NCBI GenBank assembly: GCA_033558025.1
Contig: JAUCEF010000017.1
Coordinates: forward strand, 1,984,001 to 2,048,000
Length of the DNA: 64,000 nucleotides
Reading direction: 5' to 3'
Origin: Phytophthora sp. 'mugwort'
Lineage: Eukaryota > Oomycota > Peronosporomycetes > Peronosporales > Peronosporaceae
Shown piece after piece: positions 11,159 to 22,874 of this stretch (the stretch's first letter is position 1; each line of letters starts with the position of its first letter). Below the pieces are notes generated by a model. That model was not told where the DNA came from and made no database searches. It saw only the letters and a program-made list of their open reading frames with translations. Made by a program: the position numbers and the translations under genes.

Positions 11159-12170
11159 GTCTTGTCAGTTATTTGACTGCAAAAGAACATCCTGAGTTTT
11201 TTTACCAGGATTTTACGGTTAATCACCAGGCGGTGGTATGCTTCGCTGTTGAGATGGAGAAGAAATAATGGATTGCGGACGTTCAAAGAAGCTGTGATGT
11301 ACGACGTAGTATGCATTTACGTGGTCGCTTGCCGCTGACAACAATTAATCCATGCTTTTATTGTAAACACAGGTTAATGCGATGTTCGATTGTGTCTGCA
11401 GCGATCCCACCTACTAGTATATGGTAGTCTAGATGAAAAATGCAGAGCGCGCTGAGCTTAACGGCCCGTTAATAACGGGTAAGCGGCTTTGCGTACCTTG
11501 TAGCTGAGTGCTACAGTGCTACATGGATGCCCATCGCGATCGTGGATTGGACCAACGCGGGGTGGGCCTGTGGGTTTATGCCTCGAGCTGTGATACACAG
11601 CCTGTGAAGTTTGTGCTGAGCTTGCGGCACGGAGTCATGACGATCGGATAGATACGCATGCAGCCACGGATCATTGCTTCCTGGTACGCCAAACCAAATG
11701 ACTTAGCGACCAGACGGACCAGAACTGGTTCGACAGCCGACTCAAGTTGGAACTGGCTGGTAAGTCAAGGCTTATCACAATTTGTATCAAGTTCCTTCTA
11801 TCCTATCCAAACACGTCCTGCTTGAAATAAAAAATCTACCGAGTTCCTGTTGCCCACAACCAACAGGAGTTTGCGTGCGCTATCAACTCCACAAGTGTGA
11901 GGCGTCGTACTGGAAATCTCGTCGGTACTAGTACGAAATCTGTGATTTGCCAGTTACAACCCGCATCCCGGGATTGTTCGTGAACGTCCGTCCGATCCCG
12001 ACCTGCCTTTCCGAGGTGAAAACCACTTGGCGTTCGAGCCATGGATGCACAGCACTGAACTCGTTCCTGACCCCTTTCCTTGCTCCTCCACGGCTGGTCG
12101 ATCCACTGTTCCGAGGGACGGCAGACTCCGATTCCCCAAGTAGCGCGCAATCTTAGACAGAAAAGCAAGC
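11159..12170. other. Intergenic region between desaturase and AA17 gene
   Basis: One kilobase without a supportable gene. Frames at about 11836-12313 on both strands look like chance. The last 200 bases are presumably the AA17 promoter; CTTCCGAGG-type and pyrimidine-rich stretches are present but no element is clear. Confidence 0.4.
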
Positions 12171-13262
12171 ATGGTCTCCGTAGTCTCCTCCCACATTGTT
12201 TTCCTGCCTCTCTTGTTGATGTCAATCGTCCAACACATCGCGAAAGCACACACGTGGATTGACGGCTTGGACGTTAATGGCTCGAAACTCTTCGACCAGA
12301 GTGCTTCGTACATTTTTGGCGGCGCAGGTGGTAACGGATTTTGTGGCGGCTACGGCGCAGGGTACCCCGGACGCGGTGACTCGAACATTGGCACCAAGTA
12401 CACGCACAAGTTGCTGAAGAACGAGGTGGAGGCTGGCGCCCCCGTCTGCGAGGACTTTGGTCCCAACACATATACGGATTGGCGTAAACGGTTGTCAGTG
12501 GCGCCGGGACAGACCGCGTATTTTGCGTACCTGCCTAATGGACATATCGTCAAGGACAAGAAGGCTGTTGGGACCCAGCACGGCGTCTACTGGACAGGAC
12601 AGGTTGGCACGTCGCTCACGTCGACGCACGACATGACGCCGGAGCATTTGGTCGACGGACACACGATGGATTACGATGATGGCACGTGCGGCGAGACCAA
12701 CGACTATAATGGGGATCCCAGTGGCCGTGCAGGCGACGGCAAGCCGTGTATCGGCTCTTTTGTCATCCCAGAAGGCACAGCGCCTGGAATTTACAACATG
12801 GTCTGGTACTGGACGTTCTGGCTGGACAACCAGGGCGCGTATAAAGACCAGAAGATGGCTAAGGGCTATTTCGGCGCGGCCTATTCGACATGTTTCGAAG
12901 TCGATGTGACGTCCGATGGGGGCAATTCGACTCAGCAGACAGCTCCAGCTCCGGCTCCTACTACAGCAGCTCCTATGCCTGCTACTCCGTCTCCTCCGGC
13001 CGACCAAGATGAAGTGGGGGGAGAAGCAGATCAAATGCCAGCAGCTCCATCGTGCACACGGACAGTATCGGAAGGAGATGCAGCAGAGGGGATCAGTATT
13101 GCCACTGATACGAACTGCACATCTGGGGGCTTGGGTTGCATTGACCAAATCTGCAGATACTGCCGAGTGAGGAATACGGAAAAGTCCGCGCCGTTCGTCG
13201 AGTGCTCCTCGATTCAAGGCACTACTGGACAGGGAACGGTGGCTCCACCCACTTGGACGTAA
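12171..13262 (+). CDS. Secreted AA17-type lytic polysaccharide monooxygenase
   Basis: Intronless, 363 residues. A signal peptide (about 1-26, hydrophobic FLPLLLMSIV core, ending AKA) precedes a histidine that becomes residue 1 of the mature enzyme (HTWIDGLDVNG), the copper-binding start typical of LPMOs. The catalytic module runs to about residue 250 and is cysteine-rich, with GGAGGNGFCGGYGAGYPG, PEGTAPGIYNMVWYWTFW and a final YSTCFEVDV strand. A Pro/Thr/Ala linker (about 255-285) leads to a small C-terminal cysteine cluster (CTSGGLGCIDQICRYCRV). AA17 enzymes of Phytophthora oxidatively cleave pectic homogalacturonan during plant infection (established for P. infestans). Family assignment is from the H1 context and overall motif pattern. 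A broken paralogue lies about 3 kb downstream. Confidence 0.85.
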   Translation: MVSVVSSHIVFLPLLLMSIVQHIAKAHTWIDGLDVNGSKLFDQSASYIFGGAGGNGFCGGYGAGYPGRGDSNIGTKYTHKLLKNEVEAGAPVCEDFGPNTYTDWRKRLSVAPGQTAYFAYLPNGHIVKDKKAVGTQHGVYWTGQVGTSLTSTHDMTPEHLVDGHTMDYDDGTCGETNDYNGDPSGRAGDGKPCIGSFVIPEGTAPGIYNMVWYWTFWLDNQGAYKDQKMAKGYFGAAYSTCFEVDVTSDGGNSTQQTAPAPAPTTAAPMPATPSPPADQDEVGGEADQMPAAPSCTRTVSEGDAAEGISIATDTNCTSGGLGCIDQICRYCRVRNTEKSAPFVECSSIQGTTGQGTVAPPTWT

Positions 13263-13560
13263 CCTGGATGGCCTTCTTGAGCAGTTATTGACAAAGAGGT
13301 AGGCGTATTGAAGGCCAAGATAGCCGTTCGTCATGCAGTCCATGGGTATTCCGGCGGTGGCCCCAGATGTGCTTAGAAGTGATGCGTATTGTTAAATGGG
13401 CTTACCAGATTTAAATACAGTACTTGTATCGGTGCAGTTGTGTGCCAATTCACAGTCAAATATTTCGTGGATTAACATTTAATAAATGAAGCCATCAATA
13501 CAAACGAGAGGAGAGTCCCAGATGGCGTCGACATGGTAAGCATGTGTCCATCGTATTGAA
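13263..13560. other. 3' flank of the AA17 gene
   Basis: AT-leaning spacer with AATAAATG at about 13480, a possible polyadenylation signal. No gene is supported. Confidence 0.35.
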
Positions 13561-13586
13561 CAGCTTTGCCAATTTTGGCAAAGCTG
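13561..13586. repeat. Perfect 26-base inverted repeat
   Basis: An 11-base arm (CAGCTTTGCCA), a 4-base loop (ATTT) and the exact complement form a strong hairpin just outside the left end of the hAT element. Role unknown; it may be part of an older repeat or the 3' flank of the AA17 gene. Confidence 0.7.
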
Positions 13587-13591
13587 GTCGG

Positions 13592-13599
13592 AAAGAACT
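13592..13599. repeat. Left 8-bp target site duplication of the hAT element
   Basis: AAAGAACT directly before the CAGGG end. The right copy at 15797-15804 is AAAGAACC, with one mismatch. Eight-base duplications are the rule for hAT elements. Confidence 0.75.
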
Positions 13600-15796
13600 C
13601 AGGGCTGCCGATTTTAGCATGTCCATAATAATAATGATCATAACATGTGGTACATATTATGTACTACATAATGAATGTGAGCAAGACTATCACATGTCAT
13701 AATGTATGTGGCAACCTTCCGAATATCATAATGTATCCATCCGGTTTGCTGTCCTCTCCTGGCCAACCGTTAGACTTTGACAAACTCCCAACACACCTTA
13801 GCATTTGTAGCTTTCATTCTTCATTAAGACTCCAGCTACAACTCCTACTCGACCAACATCTCCGCCATGGTCCTCGTTGCACGCCCCGTCCGCCAAGCCT
13901 TCACCTTTGCCCAAGTCACCGGGTTCTACTTCCAACCGTGCCGCGACAACTACGATGAAGTCATCCTCAAATACTTCCGGTGTCATTGCGGTACGGTTCG
14001 AAAGCAAATCCGGTGGAGCGGGCTGACCAACCTGATGCAGGATGTGACGCGTGAGCACCCCGATTTCGAGATGGAAATGCTCGAAGCTACGACGGCCGAG
14101 ACGGGATCCCTGCTATACTACGCTCGCTAGACCTCTCACACGCTGTAAGGGTGGCTGCTTTGGATTATTACGAGCAACCTGCCTCTCTCGTTCTGCGAGA
14201 ATCGCACAACGCGACGGTACGTCGTATCACTCGTTTTTATTACTCTGATTTAGCGGTTGTTTCTAAAAGTTAGCTTTTGCTATTGTAATTGGATACATGA
14301 CCCTGGACCCAATTTGCGTGGAGACCTTGCGGGCCACGATTGAAGGGGTTGTGCTTGCGGAGAGATCTATTGCCTCAGAGATGCCGGACATTTTTGGTCT
14401 CATCCTTGATGAATGGACCCATATGTCCAAGCACTACCTGGCTGTCTTCGCTTGACACGAAGCGAACGGTAAGGTAAAGACGCCGCTGCTATGCATGGCC
14501 CCTCTCCTGAACGAGCCCGATGACGACCTTTCTGCCGTCGTCCACAGGGAGTTTCTAGCTAACCTGCTGCCGCGCGACTTCGGTAAGCAGGTGCAGCAAT
14601 GTGTCTTCATCGGAGGTGACAATGGCAGCGTCAATCGACGTCTTGCTACGCTTCTTGGCGTCCAGCTGGTTGGGTGTGCTTCACACCGCCTCAACCTCGC
14701 CGTGCAACACCAATTGCATGACCACGAGGACCACCTCGCGCAAGTGCAGACACTGATGGTCAAGCTTCGGACACTGACGCAATCAGCTAAGCTGCGGTAC
14801 GGTTTTCTCTATTTTGTATCGATTTATATTATTTCCCTAATGTTTGTGTCATTTACTCGGTACTTACGATTTCGTTTTTAATTTTAGGCTTAAAACGGCC
14901 CTTCGTACCATAATTCGTCAAGACACCCGCCGGGGTTTAACGTTCATGATACTGCACCGCTACTTTCAGCTGCTCGAGCACCTGGACAAGGAAGACAACG
15001 ATATTGCAGACTTGCTTCCGTCTCCGGCCTGCAACAGGCGCCTCCGCGCTCTTCATAAAGAGCTGAGGGTGTCGAGCCCGTGTCAAGTCACTTTAAGAAG
15101 CCGATGTCGACCTCCTGGACGCTCGTGAATGGTTCGACAGACTTATTGCTACAAAGGCTCAGTACATAGCCTACTTAGGTAAGTTGATTCTGAACGATAC
15201 GAGCATTAAACGGATATGCTAACAATTGTATTGGTGTTACAGGGCCGCGAGCTGACATCGTTCACAGCCCAGACTTTGAGTCTGGGTTCGTGTGCTCCGT
15301 GGCAAGACGGCTCGTCTGACACGGGCCGAGAAGGCTGCCATTCGTCCGTTTGCTGACGGAACTGCTCAGGATCCCCTCCCCAGTTGATGGCGAAGACGAG
15401 GGGTCTTTCGTGGAGCACCTACAAAACCAGCGATGACTTGCCGAGCAGGAGCAACAATATTCTCTGCTCCGCCATGTTCCACCCACCTCGAATTGGTGGA
15501 GAGGTTCTTTAGCATTGCACGATTCACGTTCGGCCACTAGCGCACCAGCCTGCACCCAGTGACGCTGGAGCAGATACTGTTCCTCCGCCAGACTCAAGCT
15601 ATTGGGATATGCGCACGGTGGATGCGCTCAGACGCTTATCAAGGTCAGCTTGAACATTGCCTGTCATTATGCCATTATGTATGTATCACTGGTCGTACAT
15701 ATCATTATGTATGTGCGAGGTTGCAGTTCTTGCTTGGTATTATTTATTGTTGTTCATGGTCCGACATCAATAAACATGCCATAATCGGCAGCCTTG
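13600..15796 (+). mobile_element. Decayed hAT DNA transposon with terminal inverted repeats
   Basis: A 2.2-kb element. The left end reads CAGGGCTGCCGATTTTAGCA and the complement of the right end reads CAAGGCTGCCGATTATGGCA, imperfect inverted repeats of over 20 bases that begin with the CAGGG-like hAT terminus. Eight-base target duplications flank both ends (13592-13599 and 15797-15804, one mismatch). Subterminal regions carry repeated CATAATGTAT/ATACATTATG words near 13660-13735 and 15665-15715. Inside lies a broken transposase gene on the plus strand. The mismatches in both repeats and the dead gene suggest an old insertion. Confidence 0.85.
13867..15600 (+). pseudogene. hAT transposase pseudogene
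   Basis: Starts at ATG 13867 with a BED-like zinc finger segment (YFRCHCG, LTNLMQDVTREHP). Further blocks in other frames match the hAT catalytic region: IFGLILDEWTHMSKHYLAVFA near 14390-14455, CVFIGGDNGSVNRRLA near 14601-14650, and GCASHRLNLAVQ near 14677. A C-terminal dimerisation segment (LVERFFSIARFTFGH) lies near 15490-15540. A TGA after the AVFA block and several frameshifts break the gene, so it cannot make a full transposase. Some breaks may hide introns, such as the gap at 14800-14890. Confidence 0.8.
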
Positions 15797-15804
15797 AAAG
15801 AACC
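15797..15804. repeat. Right 8-bp target site duplication of the hAT element
   Basis: AAAGAACC, matching the left copy except in the last base. Confidence 0.75.
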
Positions 15805-15978
15805 CCCCTGCTTTTCTTCCGCTCCCAGCTCGTCTCTCTGTGTCCTTCCAACAAACCAGACCAGTCCACTCGCGAGCTGTAAAACGTACTATTAGAGAAT
15901 ATTACCTGCAACGTTCAGCCGGTGCGTCGCACTCTCTAAACTCACGTCGTGGTCACATCTCGACACTGCCAGCAGTAA

Positions 15979-16144
15979 ATGGTATCTCTTATCTCGTCAA
16001 CGATGACCTTGGTGCCTCTCCTACTCTTGATAATGTCGCGCTATACTGACGCGCACACCGGGCTCGACTGCATCGACACGGACTGATCCAAGATTCACGA
16101 CCAGAGTGCGTCCTACGTTTTCTGTGGTGCTGGCGGCAACGGAT
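15979..16144 (+). pseudogene. 5' part of a dead AA17-type LPMO gene
   Basis: Starts with ATG at 15979 and encodes a signal peptide (MVSLISSTMTLVPLLLLIMS) and a retained histidine (DAHTGLD), then a TGA where the live copy has DVNG, then DQSASYVF and GAGGNG. It stops abruptly at GGAT (16141-16144), where the Copia element begins. The other half resumes at 23135. The tryptophan after H-T is replaced by glycine. The gene was disabled both by point changes and by the insertion; their order is unknown. Confidence 0.85.
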
Positions 16145-16386
16145 TGTTGAAGTAGCCTCCTTTGTTTTATGGTACTATGTACCAATCCAGCCTGTACTGG
16201 CTGATGACCAGTACTAGAATCCCCTTTTAAGGTGTTAAGTATGGTCTTTTGTATATAATACTGAAGTCCATAGTTAAAGGCTTGGTTGCCTTCAGCACCA
16301 GCCATCTCCTGCTCAATATACCTCACTTCGTCTTTGACCATCTCCTAGACACTATTCTCTTCTTTATCCAGCTATTTCCTTCAACA
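16145..16386 (+). repeat. 5' LTR of the Copia element
   Basis: 242 bases, TGTTGAAGTAGCC to TTCCTTCAACA. It contains a near-palindrome around AGTACTGG/CCAGTACT (about 16190-16215) and a TATATAA at about 16251, a possible promoter. Compared with the 3' LTR it has a 3-base gain near the start and lacks about 20 bases near 16308. Confidence 0.9.
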
Positions 16387-16390
16387 GGTC

Positions 16391-17290
16391 ATGAGTTCAA
16401 GTCAAGCCTCAAGCGACGCCTTCCCACGCCTCGTCGGTGCCGAGAACTTTGACGTGTGGAAGACCCGCGTGTGCGCAGACCTCGACTGAAAGCATCTTCT
16501 CGGCTTCGTCAAGAAGCCCGACTACGATGGCTTTTCCGATGAGAGCGAGAGCGACATGTCCGACGCCGACGACTCGCCGAAGCGCAAACCAGCCGAAAAG
16601 GCTCATGCCGACTCTGGTGTCGTGGACTTTAAAGAAAGCGATGAAAAACTCAAGCCACCCTCCGGGTCTGACGAAGCCTCAGGAGATGACTCAGACACGC
16701 CGATCAAGCGCAAGGATCTTCCCGCCATCCGCCCGTTCAACTACCGCCAGGCCGCCACGGACCGCAAGCGTGGCTTCAGAGAGACACCCCAACCTCTCAA
16801 CAATCGTGAGCGACGCCGCCAGGAAGCTAAGACCAAAGTTTTCCTGATAAAGACGATAGACAACACTCACGTCCGACTGGTTAGAATCTCACGACCTCAT
16901 ACGGGATATTTAACTTCATCTGCCACAAAAATGAGGCCGCAGCCTTTCACGGCGACCCCTTCTTCATCCAGCACTACTTAATGGAGATCAAGTACAAGGA
17001 AGGCTCCGATCTCACGGAGTTCTTCCTCAAGCTGGAGAATGCGATGAAAGCCTCGGATGAAGTCACCGAATCGGTGATGACGGAAGGACAGAAGTCTATC
17101 TACCTGTTTCATTCCATGCCCAAATCTTGGAAGAATGACCTCCGTATCTGGAAGGGCCGGCGGAAGTACATCCCGTACGAAGACCTGAAGCAGAGCATTG
17201 AAGGAAAGGTTCGCGACCTCCAGGTTCAAAGAGCGCTACACGCTATTCAAGGGAACGCTGAAGTCGACGAAGACCAAGAATGAGCGTGCT
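16391..17290 (+). pseudogene. Copia gag remnant
   Basis: The frame opens with ATG at 16391, five bases after the LTR, and gives PRLVGAENFDVWKTRVCADLD, a typical Copia gag start, before a TGA at 16486-16488. Later pieces in shifted frames include a charged Ser/Asp/Lys segment and FFLKLENAMKASDEV, followed near 17340 by a nucleocapsid knuckle (CSYCDRPRHTIRQS) in which the last cysteine has become serine. Confidence 0.8.
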
Positions 17291-17699
17291 CTCGTCGCTG
17301 CGGCACCTACGCCCCGAACCCCAGGCCCTGATACTGACAAAGTCTGCTCGTACTGTGATCGCCCGCGCCACACTATCCGACAGAGCCGCGTCAAGGCTGG
17401 CACGATACTCCCTGTCAATTTCGTGTTCAAAGGAGGAAACCACGAAAAGAGACCATCCGAACCGCAACAACAACAACAACAAAACTTGGAACCGTGGACG
17501 CAATGATCGCGACAACTCCAACCGTCGTAACAAGCGCAACAGGAGAGGCGATGACGCTAGCGCGACAACCGTGGCAAGCACCGTGATCAAGACCGCGCCC
17601 GGAACCGCCCCCTCGACTCCGACTCGGGCGATTAGGACGACGAACGTTGTAGTAACCGCAAGGTGTTTCGCCAAGAACGCCGCGATGCCGGACTGATCG

Positions 17700-20600
17700 C
17701 TGTCGCCACTACGGTCAAACCTCCCGTCAGCCTCACGGCTCAAGCCAACGTCATGCCGGACCCCACGTAAACTATCGATTCTGGGTGTACGCGTCATGTG
17801 ACGCACGATCCTCAGCCGTTCACTGATATCACCACCAGCGGTGGTTCCATCACGGTTTGTGGGAAGAATCAAATCCCAATTGAAGGAATTGGGCGTGTTG
17901 AACTGGAAGTCATTGACTCCAAAGGCAAGTTGAAGACGTTCACCCTTCATGGCGTGCTGTACACACCTCAATTGCACTTCAGCCTCTTGTCTGTCCCTGC
18001 GGCAGTGAAGCATGACTTCCGCTTCAACTTCGACCGCAAGCAGTGCGCCGTGCAGACAAACTAGCTTCAGCATCAAGGCACCTATGTCCATCAGCACGCA
18101 TCTGTATCAGTTCCATGCCAAACCTATGGCAACCCCAACGGCGCTAGTTGCCTCAGGAGCCAAGCCATTCATGGACTGGACGGATCTGCGTGTGTAGCTC
18201 CAACGGCAGATTTCTGCTGCGTTGCATGCACGTTAGCGAAGTCTCACCGCTCCCCATTCTGTTTTAGTAAAATTGTTGAACGTGCCATATCTCTCCTAAA
18301 AGAAAATTCATACAGACATTTGTGGTCCTCTTCCTGTACCTAGCCTTACTGGTTGCCGTTACTTCCTGATCTTTATCGATGACCTCTCTCGATTCATGTT
18401 CACCTAGCTCGTAGCGACCTCTACGAATGCTACAAAAACTTCAAGAAGAAAGCTTTGAATATCTTCAGAAAAGATGTCAACGTTCTTGAGTGGCGTTGCC
18501 GGCACATCGACGACGAAGAAATTCGAGTGCTACAGCTGACAATGCAAAAGGATATGAAAAGCTCAGTCGCTTAATCTTTAAAAAGTATGAAACCCATGCC
18601 CAGTTTACCAATGCGTACACACCTCATCCAAATGGAGTGGCTGAACGCCGCATGCGTACAATTATGGAACGTGTTCGCGCTTTGCTACTGGATGGTAAAC
18701 TTCCCAAGCCGCTTTGGGCTGATTGTGTGAGTCATGTGACCGCACTGATCAATATGACGCCAAGCTCCAAGACTGATGGACGCACACCGTATGAATTGTG
18801 GTACAATCGTATCCCTACATCAAAGTGTTCGAATGCAGTGCATACGTCCACATCACAGAGCAATACCGAGACAAGCTCGATGCCCAAACACGGTTGTGCA
18901 TGTATCTTGGCATACCAGATCATAAGAAAGGGTATCGCTTGATGGACATCAACACACATGCCATTGTGTACAGTCGTGGCTTTATCTTCAAAGAGGACGA
19001 ATTTACCCTCTAGCTGACCGAATGCCTACACCTGAGTCCTCACATCACAAGCAAACGAACCATCTGCATCTGTACCTGTGCCTACACAGCAGCTACTGCG
19101 ACTCAGCGCCAACTCCCCTCACTTCGGGATGCTCTTGACCAAACCTCAATCCACTACTCATTTCAAACGGAGCCAGCACCCGATTTTCCTGCTCTCCTGC
19201 CCACAAGCGACCCCATATCGATGTAGTGGATGTAATCCTAGATTATGCGGAGGACAAGCAAGAACAGGACCAACAGCGAAACTTACTGTACACACTACTA
19301 GCTATTCGCTATGTGCCTGAATCCACTACGTATCGAGAAGCAATAACAATCTTCTCACGCTAATCAGTAGAAAACCGCAGCTAAGGCTGAATGCTAGTCT
19401 CTCATGGACAATGAAACGTGGACACTAGTACCCCCTTCTCAGGGACGAAAGATTCTCACGAGCCGAAGGGTCTAGTATACTGGAACAGGCTAGATTGACC
19501 GCTTCAAAAGCAAGGCTAGTGATCAAAGGTTTCCTTCAGCAACATGGCTCGATTATAACGAGATCTTTTCCCTGGTTATCCGGATGTAGGTACTCAGAAT
19601 ACTCCTCACAATCGCAGCCCTACTCATAAAAATACCTACTGTTGGACTTGAAAAATCTTGAGATTCACCAAATGGATGTCAAAACGGCATTCCTTAACGG
19701 TTTTCTTGAGGAAGAATTCTACATGGCTCAACCGGAAGGATTCAAAATCTCGCGTAAGGAGCGTCAAGTGTGCAAACTCCTAAAGAGTCTGTACGGGTTG
19801 AAACAATCTCCCCGTGTCTGGTGCCAAACGTTGTCTGTGTTCCTTGTGAGCCTTGGATAATTCCATAAACTCATCAAAGATAGCTGTGTCTTCATACGCA
19901 CTACCGATGGTATCACCTGCTATATCGCAGTGTACGTTGATGATCTCTTGATCATTGCGCCCACTCCAGCCTTCGTCAGTGAGTCGAGCACCGAAATGAA
20001 GAATCGGTTCTCCATGCCAGATTTAGGGGAGGTGAAGTACTTACTCGGCTGGTTTATTCAACGTGACCGTAAGAACCGAGCGATCTTTATCCACTAGCAC
20101 AAGTACGCTACGAAGGGCCTCTACCGCTTCAGCGACTACATTCAGTACCCTATTGCGACCCCAGCAGATCGGAACGCTAAACTCCCCGCAAGCAGCCAAC
20201 CTAGCAGTGAGGCAGAGAAAAATGAGAAAAATGCGATGAAAGATATTCCGTATCGTGAAGCTGTCGGTAGTGTTATGTACGTCATGGTAGGCCTCGACCC
20301 GACATTGCATTCTACATGCGTGAGGCCAGCCAATTTCTAACGAATCCTAGGATGGAGCACTGGAACGCCGTTATTCGTAGCCTCAACTACCTTGCAGGAA
20401 CCAAAGCCTACGGTCTGATGCTGGGAGGCTCGCTGAATATCACCCCAGAGCATTAGCTGACAATCTGATGGCATGTAACGACTCGAACTATGCCAACTGC
20501 CCCGATACACGACGTTCGGCCGGCGGGTACGTGACAATGCTAGCTAACATTCCAGTCTCTTGGCTCTCCCGTGAACACCACACTGTGGTTCTATCTACAA

Positions 20601-20960
20601 CAGAGGCAGAATACATCGCCCTATGTCACTGCATGCAAGAGATGCTATTCCTCAAACTCCTTCTTCAAGAGCTAGGTTTTATAGCTACACAACCCAACGT
20701 TATCTTGGAAGACAACCAAAGCTGCATCAATATCAGCTACAATCCCGAATTACACGGAAGATCGAAGCACATACATGTTCGTTACTGTTTTGTGCAAGAA
20801 AAGTAGAGCGGCACGATTCAACGTCGTCTACTGCAATACCAAAGAAATGGTGGCTGATATATTACAAAAGCGCTAGACAAGCATCAGTTCGGAGAACTAA
20901 GGACCAAGCTCAGGATGAGGCCCCTGGAAGCTCATCCAGTCATTCCGTATAGTGTACGGG
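17700..20960 (+). pseudogene. Copia pol remnant (protease, integrase, RT, RNase H)
   Basis: Protease region at about 17770 (TIDSGCTRHVTHD), preceded by a TAA. Integrase core at about 18535-18960 with DNAKGYEKL and the NGVAERR glutamate. Reverse transcriptase at about 19640-20095 with MDVKTAFLNGFLEEEFYM, LKSLYGLKQSPRVW and the intact catalytic YVDDLLI (19933-19953). RNase H at about 20460-20800 with STTEAEYIAL and ILEDNQSCI. Stops interrupt it at several points, for example TAA at 19858-19860. The order integrase before RT identifies Copia rather than Gypsy. Confidence 0.88.
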
Positions 20961-21119
20961 TAAATCATTAATGCATAAAGCGTGTCTACTTACAATGTGT
21001 TCTTATATTTTTCCTACTGGGTTTATGGTTGTTCGCAGCAAAAGGTTTTTCCTCATTGAGGTTTTCCTGGTCTAGTACCGAATTCATAAACACAGACACA
21101 TACCACCATATCCCATGTA

Positions 21120-22830
21120 AACGAACATCATATTGCCAGGAAATTTCATTATTACTAAGGCAAACCCGCGGAAATCCCTACCGACTCCTACCACCTACTT
21201 CTTCATGAAGACGATGAATGGACGAACAAATGCATAAAAGTTGATCCAGTCCTCAGCTGACGCGATTGGCTTCCCTTGTTCCAAGTTGTAGATAAGCCGC
21301 TTGTTGCCTTGAACGGTGAGCACAATACTATGCCCGACGAAGCTGTGACTGTATGCCGCAACGATGTAAATCCGTCGGCGAGATGAATCTCCTCTAATAC
21401 TCGTACTCCACGACGTCCACCAACCGCGAAGTTGTTATTGGCAATCGCGTTGTAAGACAGGGCACAAGCAGCATCCCGGAGACAACGCAGGAACCGCAGT
21501 ACAACTTTCCACGTAGTTTCTGGAGAGCAGCATCCCGAAGACAACGCAGGAACTACAGTACAACTTTCCACGTAGTTCCCTGGAGAGATCCAAATTGTTG
21601 ATAGCCAATTCATCACGCACAACTTGTCAATATCTTGCTGTGTTACGATTCCAGGACGCTAACTCAGCTGCACGCCCGGCTAACTCGGGCTGCACGCTTC
21701 GAATCATTGAGCATACAGAGGCCTTGGGTATCGGCTCCAAGAAGAGCCATATCATACTCGTCCTTTCTCCAAAAGGTTTCAAACTTTTGAAGGCCAGAGG
21801 CTTTCCAGCGATCAACCAGATCCAGGTTGTTTTTTTTTCAAACCCGTCATCCTGCAATGTCGTTCTTGGCTTCACGTGCGTAGGTAGTACCGTCGACACT
21901 CGATTCGCTGGCGTACCCAAAGCACTTGGTTTTTGAGTCCGCGAGGTGTCTCTCGTCGATTGCTAATACGTGCCACGCGCCATGTCTTCGTAGTGGTCGC
22001 ATAATCGGTATCAACAGTCACACTGCTACCGGTGTAATATTCTCCGTATATGGGTAGTACCACTGATCCGTAGCAGTAGCCATTTTGTCGGAAGCGGTAG
22101 CCACCATAGCCACCTGGCCGGTGGTGTAGCAGTTTGATCATCGTGGTCGGTTACAGTATCTCATCATCGAGCGTGCCGACATGACGCTCACTATTGCAGC
22201 TTTGACACACCGTGGCGGTCTCACTGTTGAGATAGGTACCCACTCTTTTCAACTTCTCCAGGTCAGTGACTGTAGTTACTTGATTAATGACACCAGCTGT
22301 CTTTTCGGTGGCAGCAATGACAGGGTCGGACAGACTCATAGTCTGTGACACCAAGAGTATAGTCGGTGGCAGCAGTACACTGGCTTGTGACTGTAGTCAC
22401 CTGGTCGGTGGCAGTAAGGGTGATCTGATGGCCGAGCATGTCTCTGAGCCTGCCTGGTCTTCCTGAGCCTCCACGGACTCAGCACGCGCCAGTACTTGCG
22501 ATCCTCTCGTCATGGTCCCCGCGACCTCGCCCGTCCCCTGTCCTTCGCTCGCTGGGCGGCTCTTGCCCTCTTGAGTGCCCTGATCTGCGCTGCGGTCCAG
22601 GCTTCCTTTTCTTCGATCCTTTCGGGCTCGAAGACGGCTTGCCCGCCAGGACCCCACCTGCCTTTATACCTGTCCTCCAGATCCTCGTCATGGCTTGCCC
22701 TGCGGTGACCTCCTTCGCAAACAGCACGGCCGCAAGCGCAAAGTCGGATCAGCAACAGGCGGGCTTCCTCAACAGTAATTTTGAGACTGCGCAGTCGTTT
22801 TCGTGAAACAGGGTCGACTCGCAACATTTT
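21120..22830 (-). mobile_element. Probable nested insertion inside the Copia element (unassigned)
   Basis: Copia elements normally end soon after RNase H with a short untranslated stretch; here the stretch near 21035-21075 (AAAAGGTTTTTCCTCATTGA) fits that, but 1.7 kb more follow before the polypurine tract. Minus-strand frames are denser here than plus-strand ones. They include HSFVGHSIVLTVQGNKRLIY and WINFYAFVRPFIVFMKK near 21200-21350, segments at 21627-22141, and a basic Arg/Ser/Gly-rich stretch at 22397-22727. I do not recognise a family. Boundaries are approximate, and no terminal repeat or target duplication was found. Confidence 0.4.
21468..21585. repeat. Tandem duplication, two units of about 59 bases
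   Basis: Units start GCAGCATCCCGGAGACAACG (21468) and GCAGCATCCCGAAGACAACG (21527) and differ at only a few bases. It lies within the unassigned insert of the Copia element. It has duplicated a segment of a minus-strand frame (the YVESC..PALS motif appears twice). Confidence 0.8.
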
Positions 22831-22874
22831 ATTTAATTTGATTATGTTCTATCAATCAAAGGAGGCAGGGAGGC

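Noticed and set aside
12495..13343. 282-residue minus-strand open frame over the AA17 gene
   Set aside because: Antisense shadow of the LPMO gene with Arg/Ser/Cys-rich composition and no domain.
13561..13586. Hairpin as a bacterial-type transcription terminator
   Set aside because: The organism is a eukaryote; an inverted repeat alone is not evidence of a terminator here.
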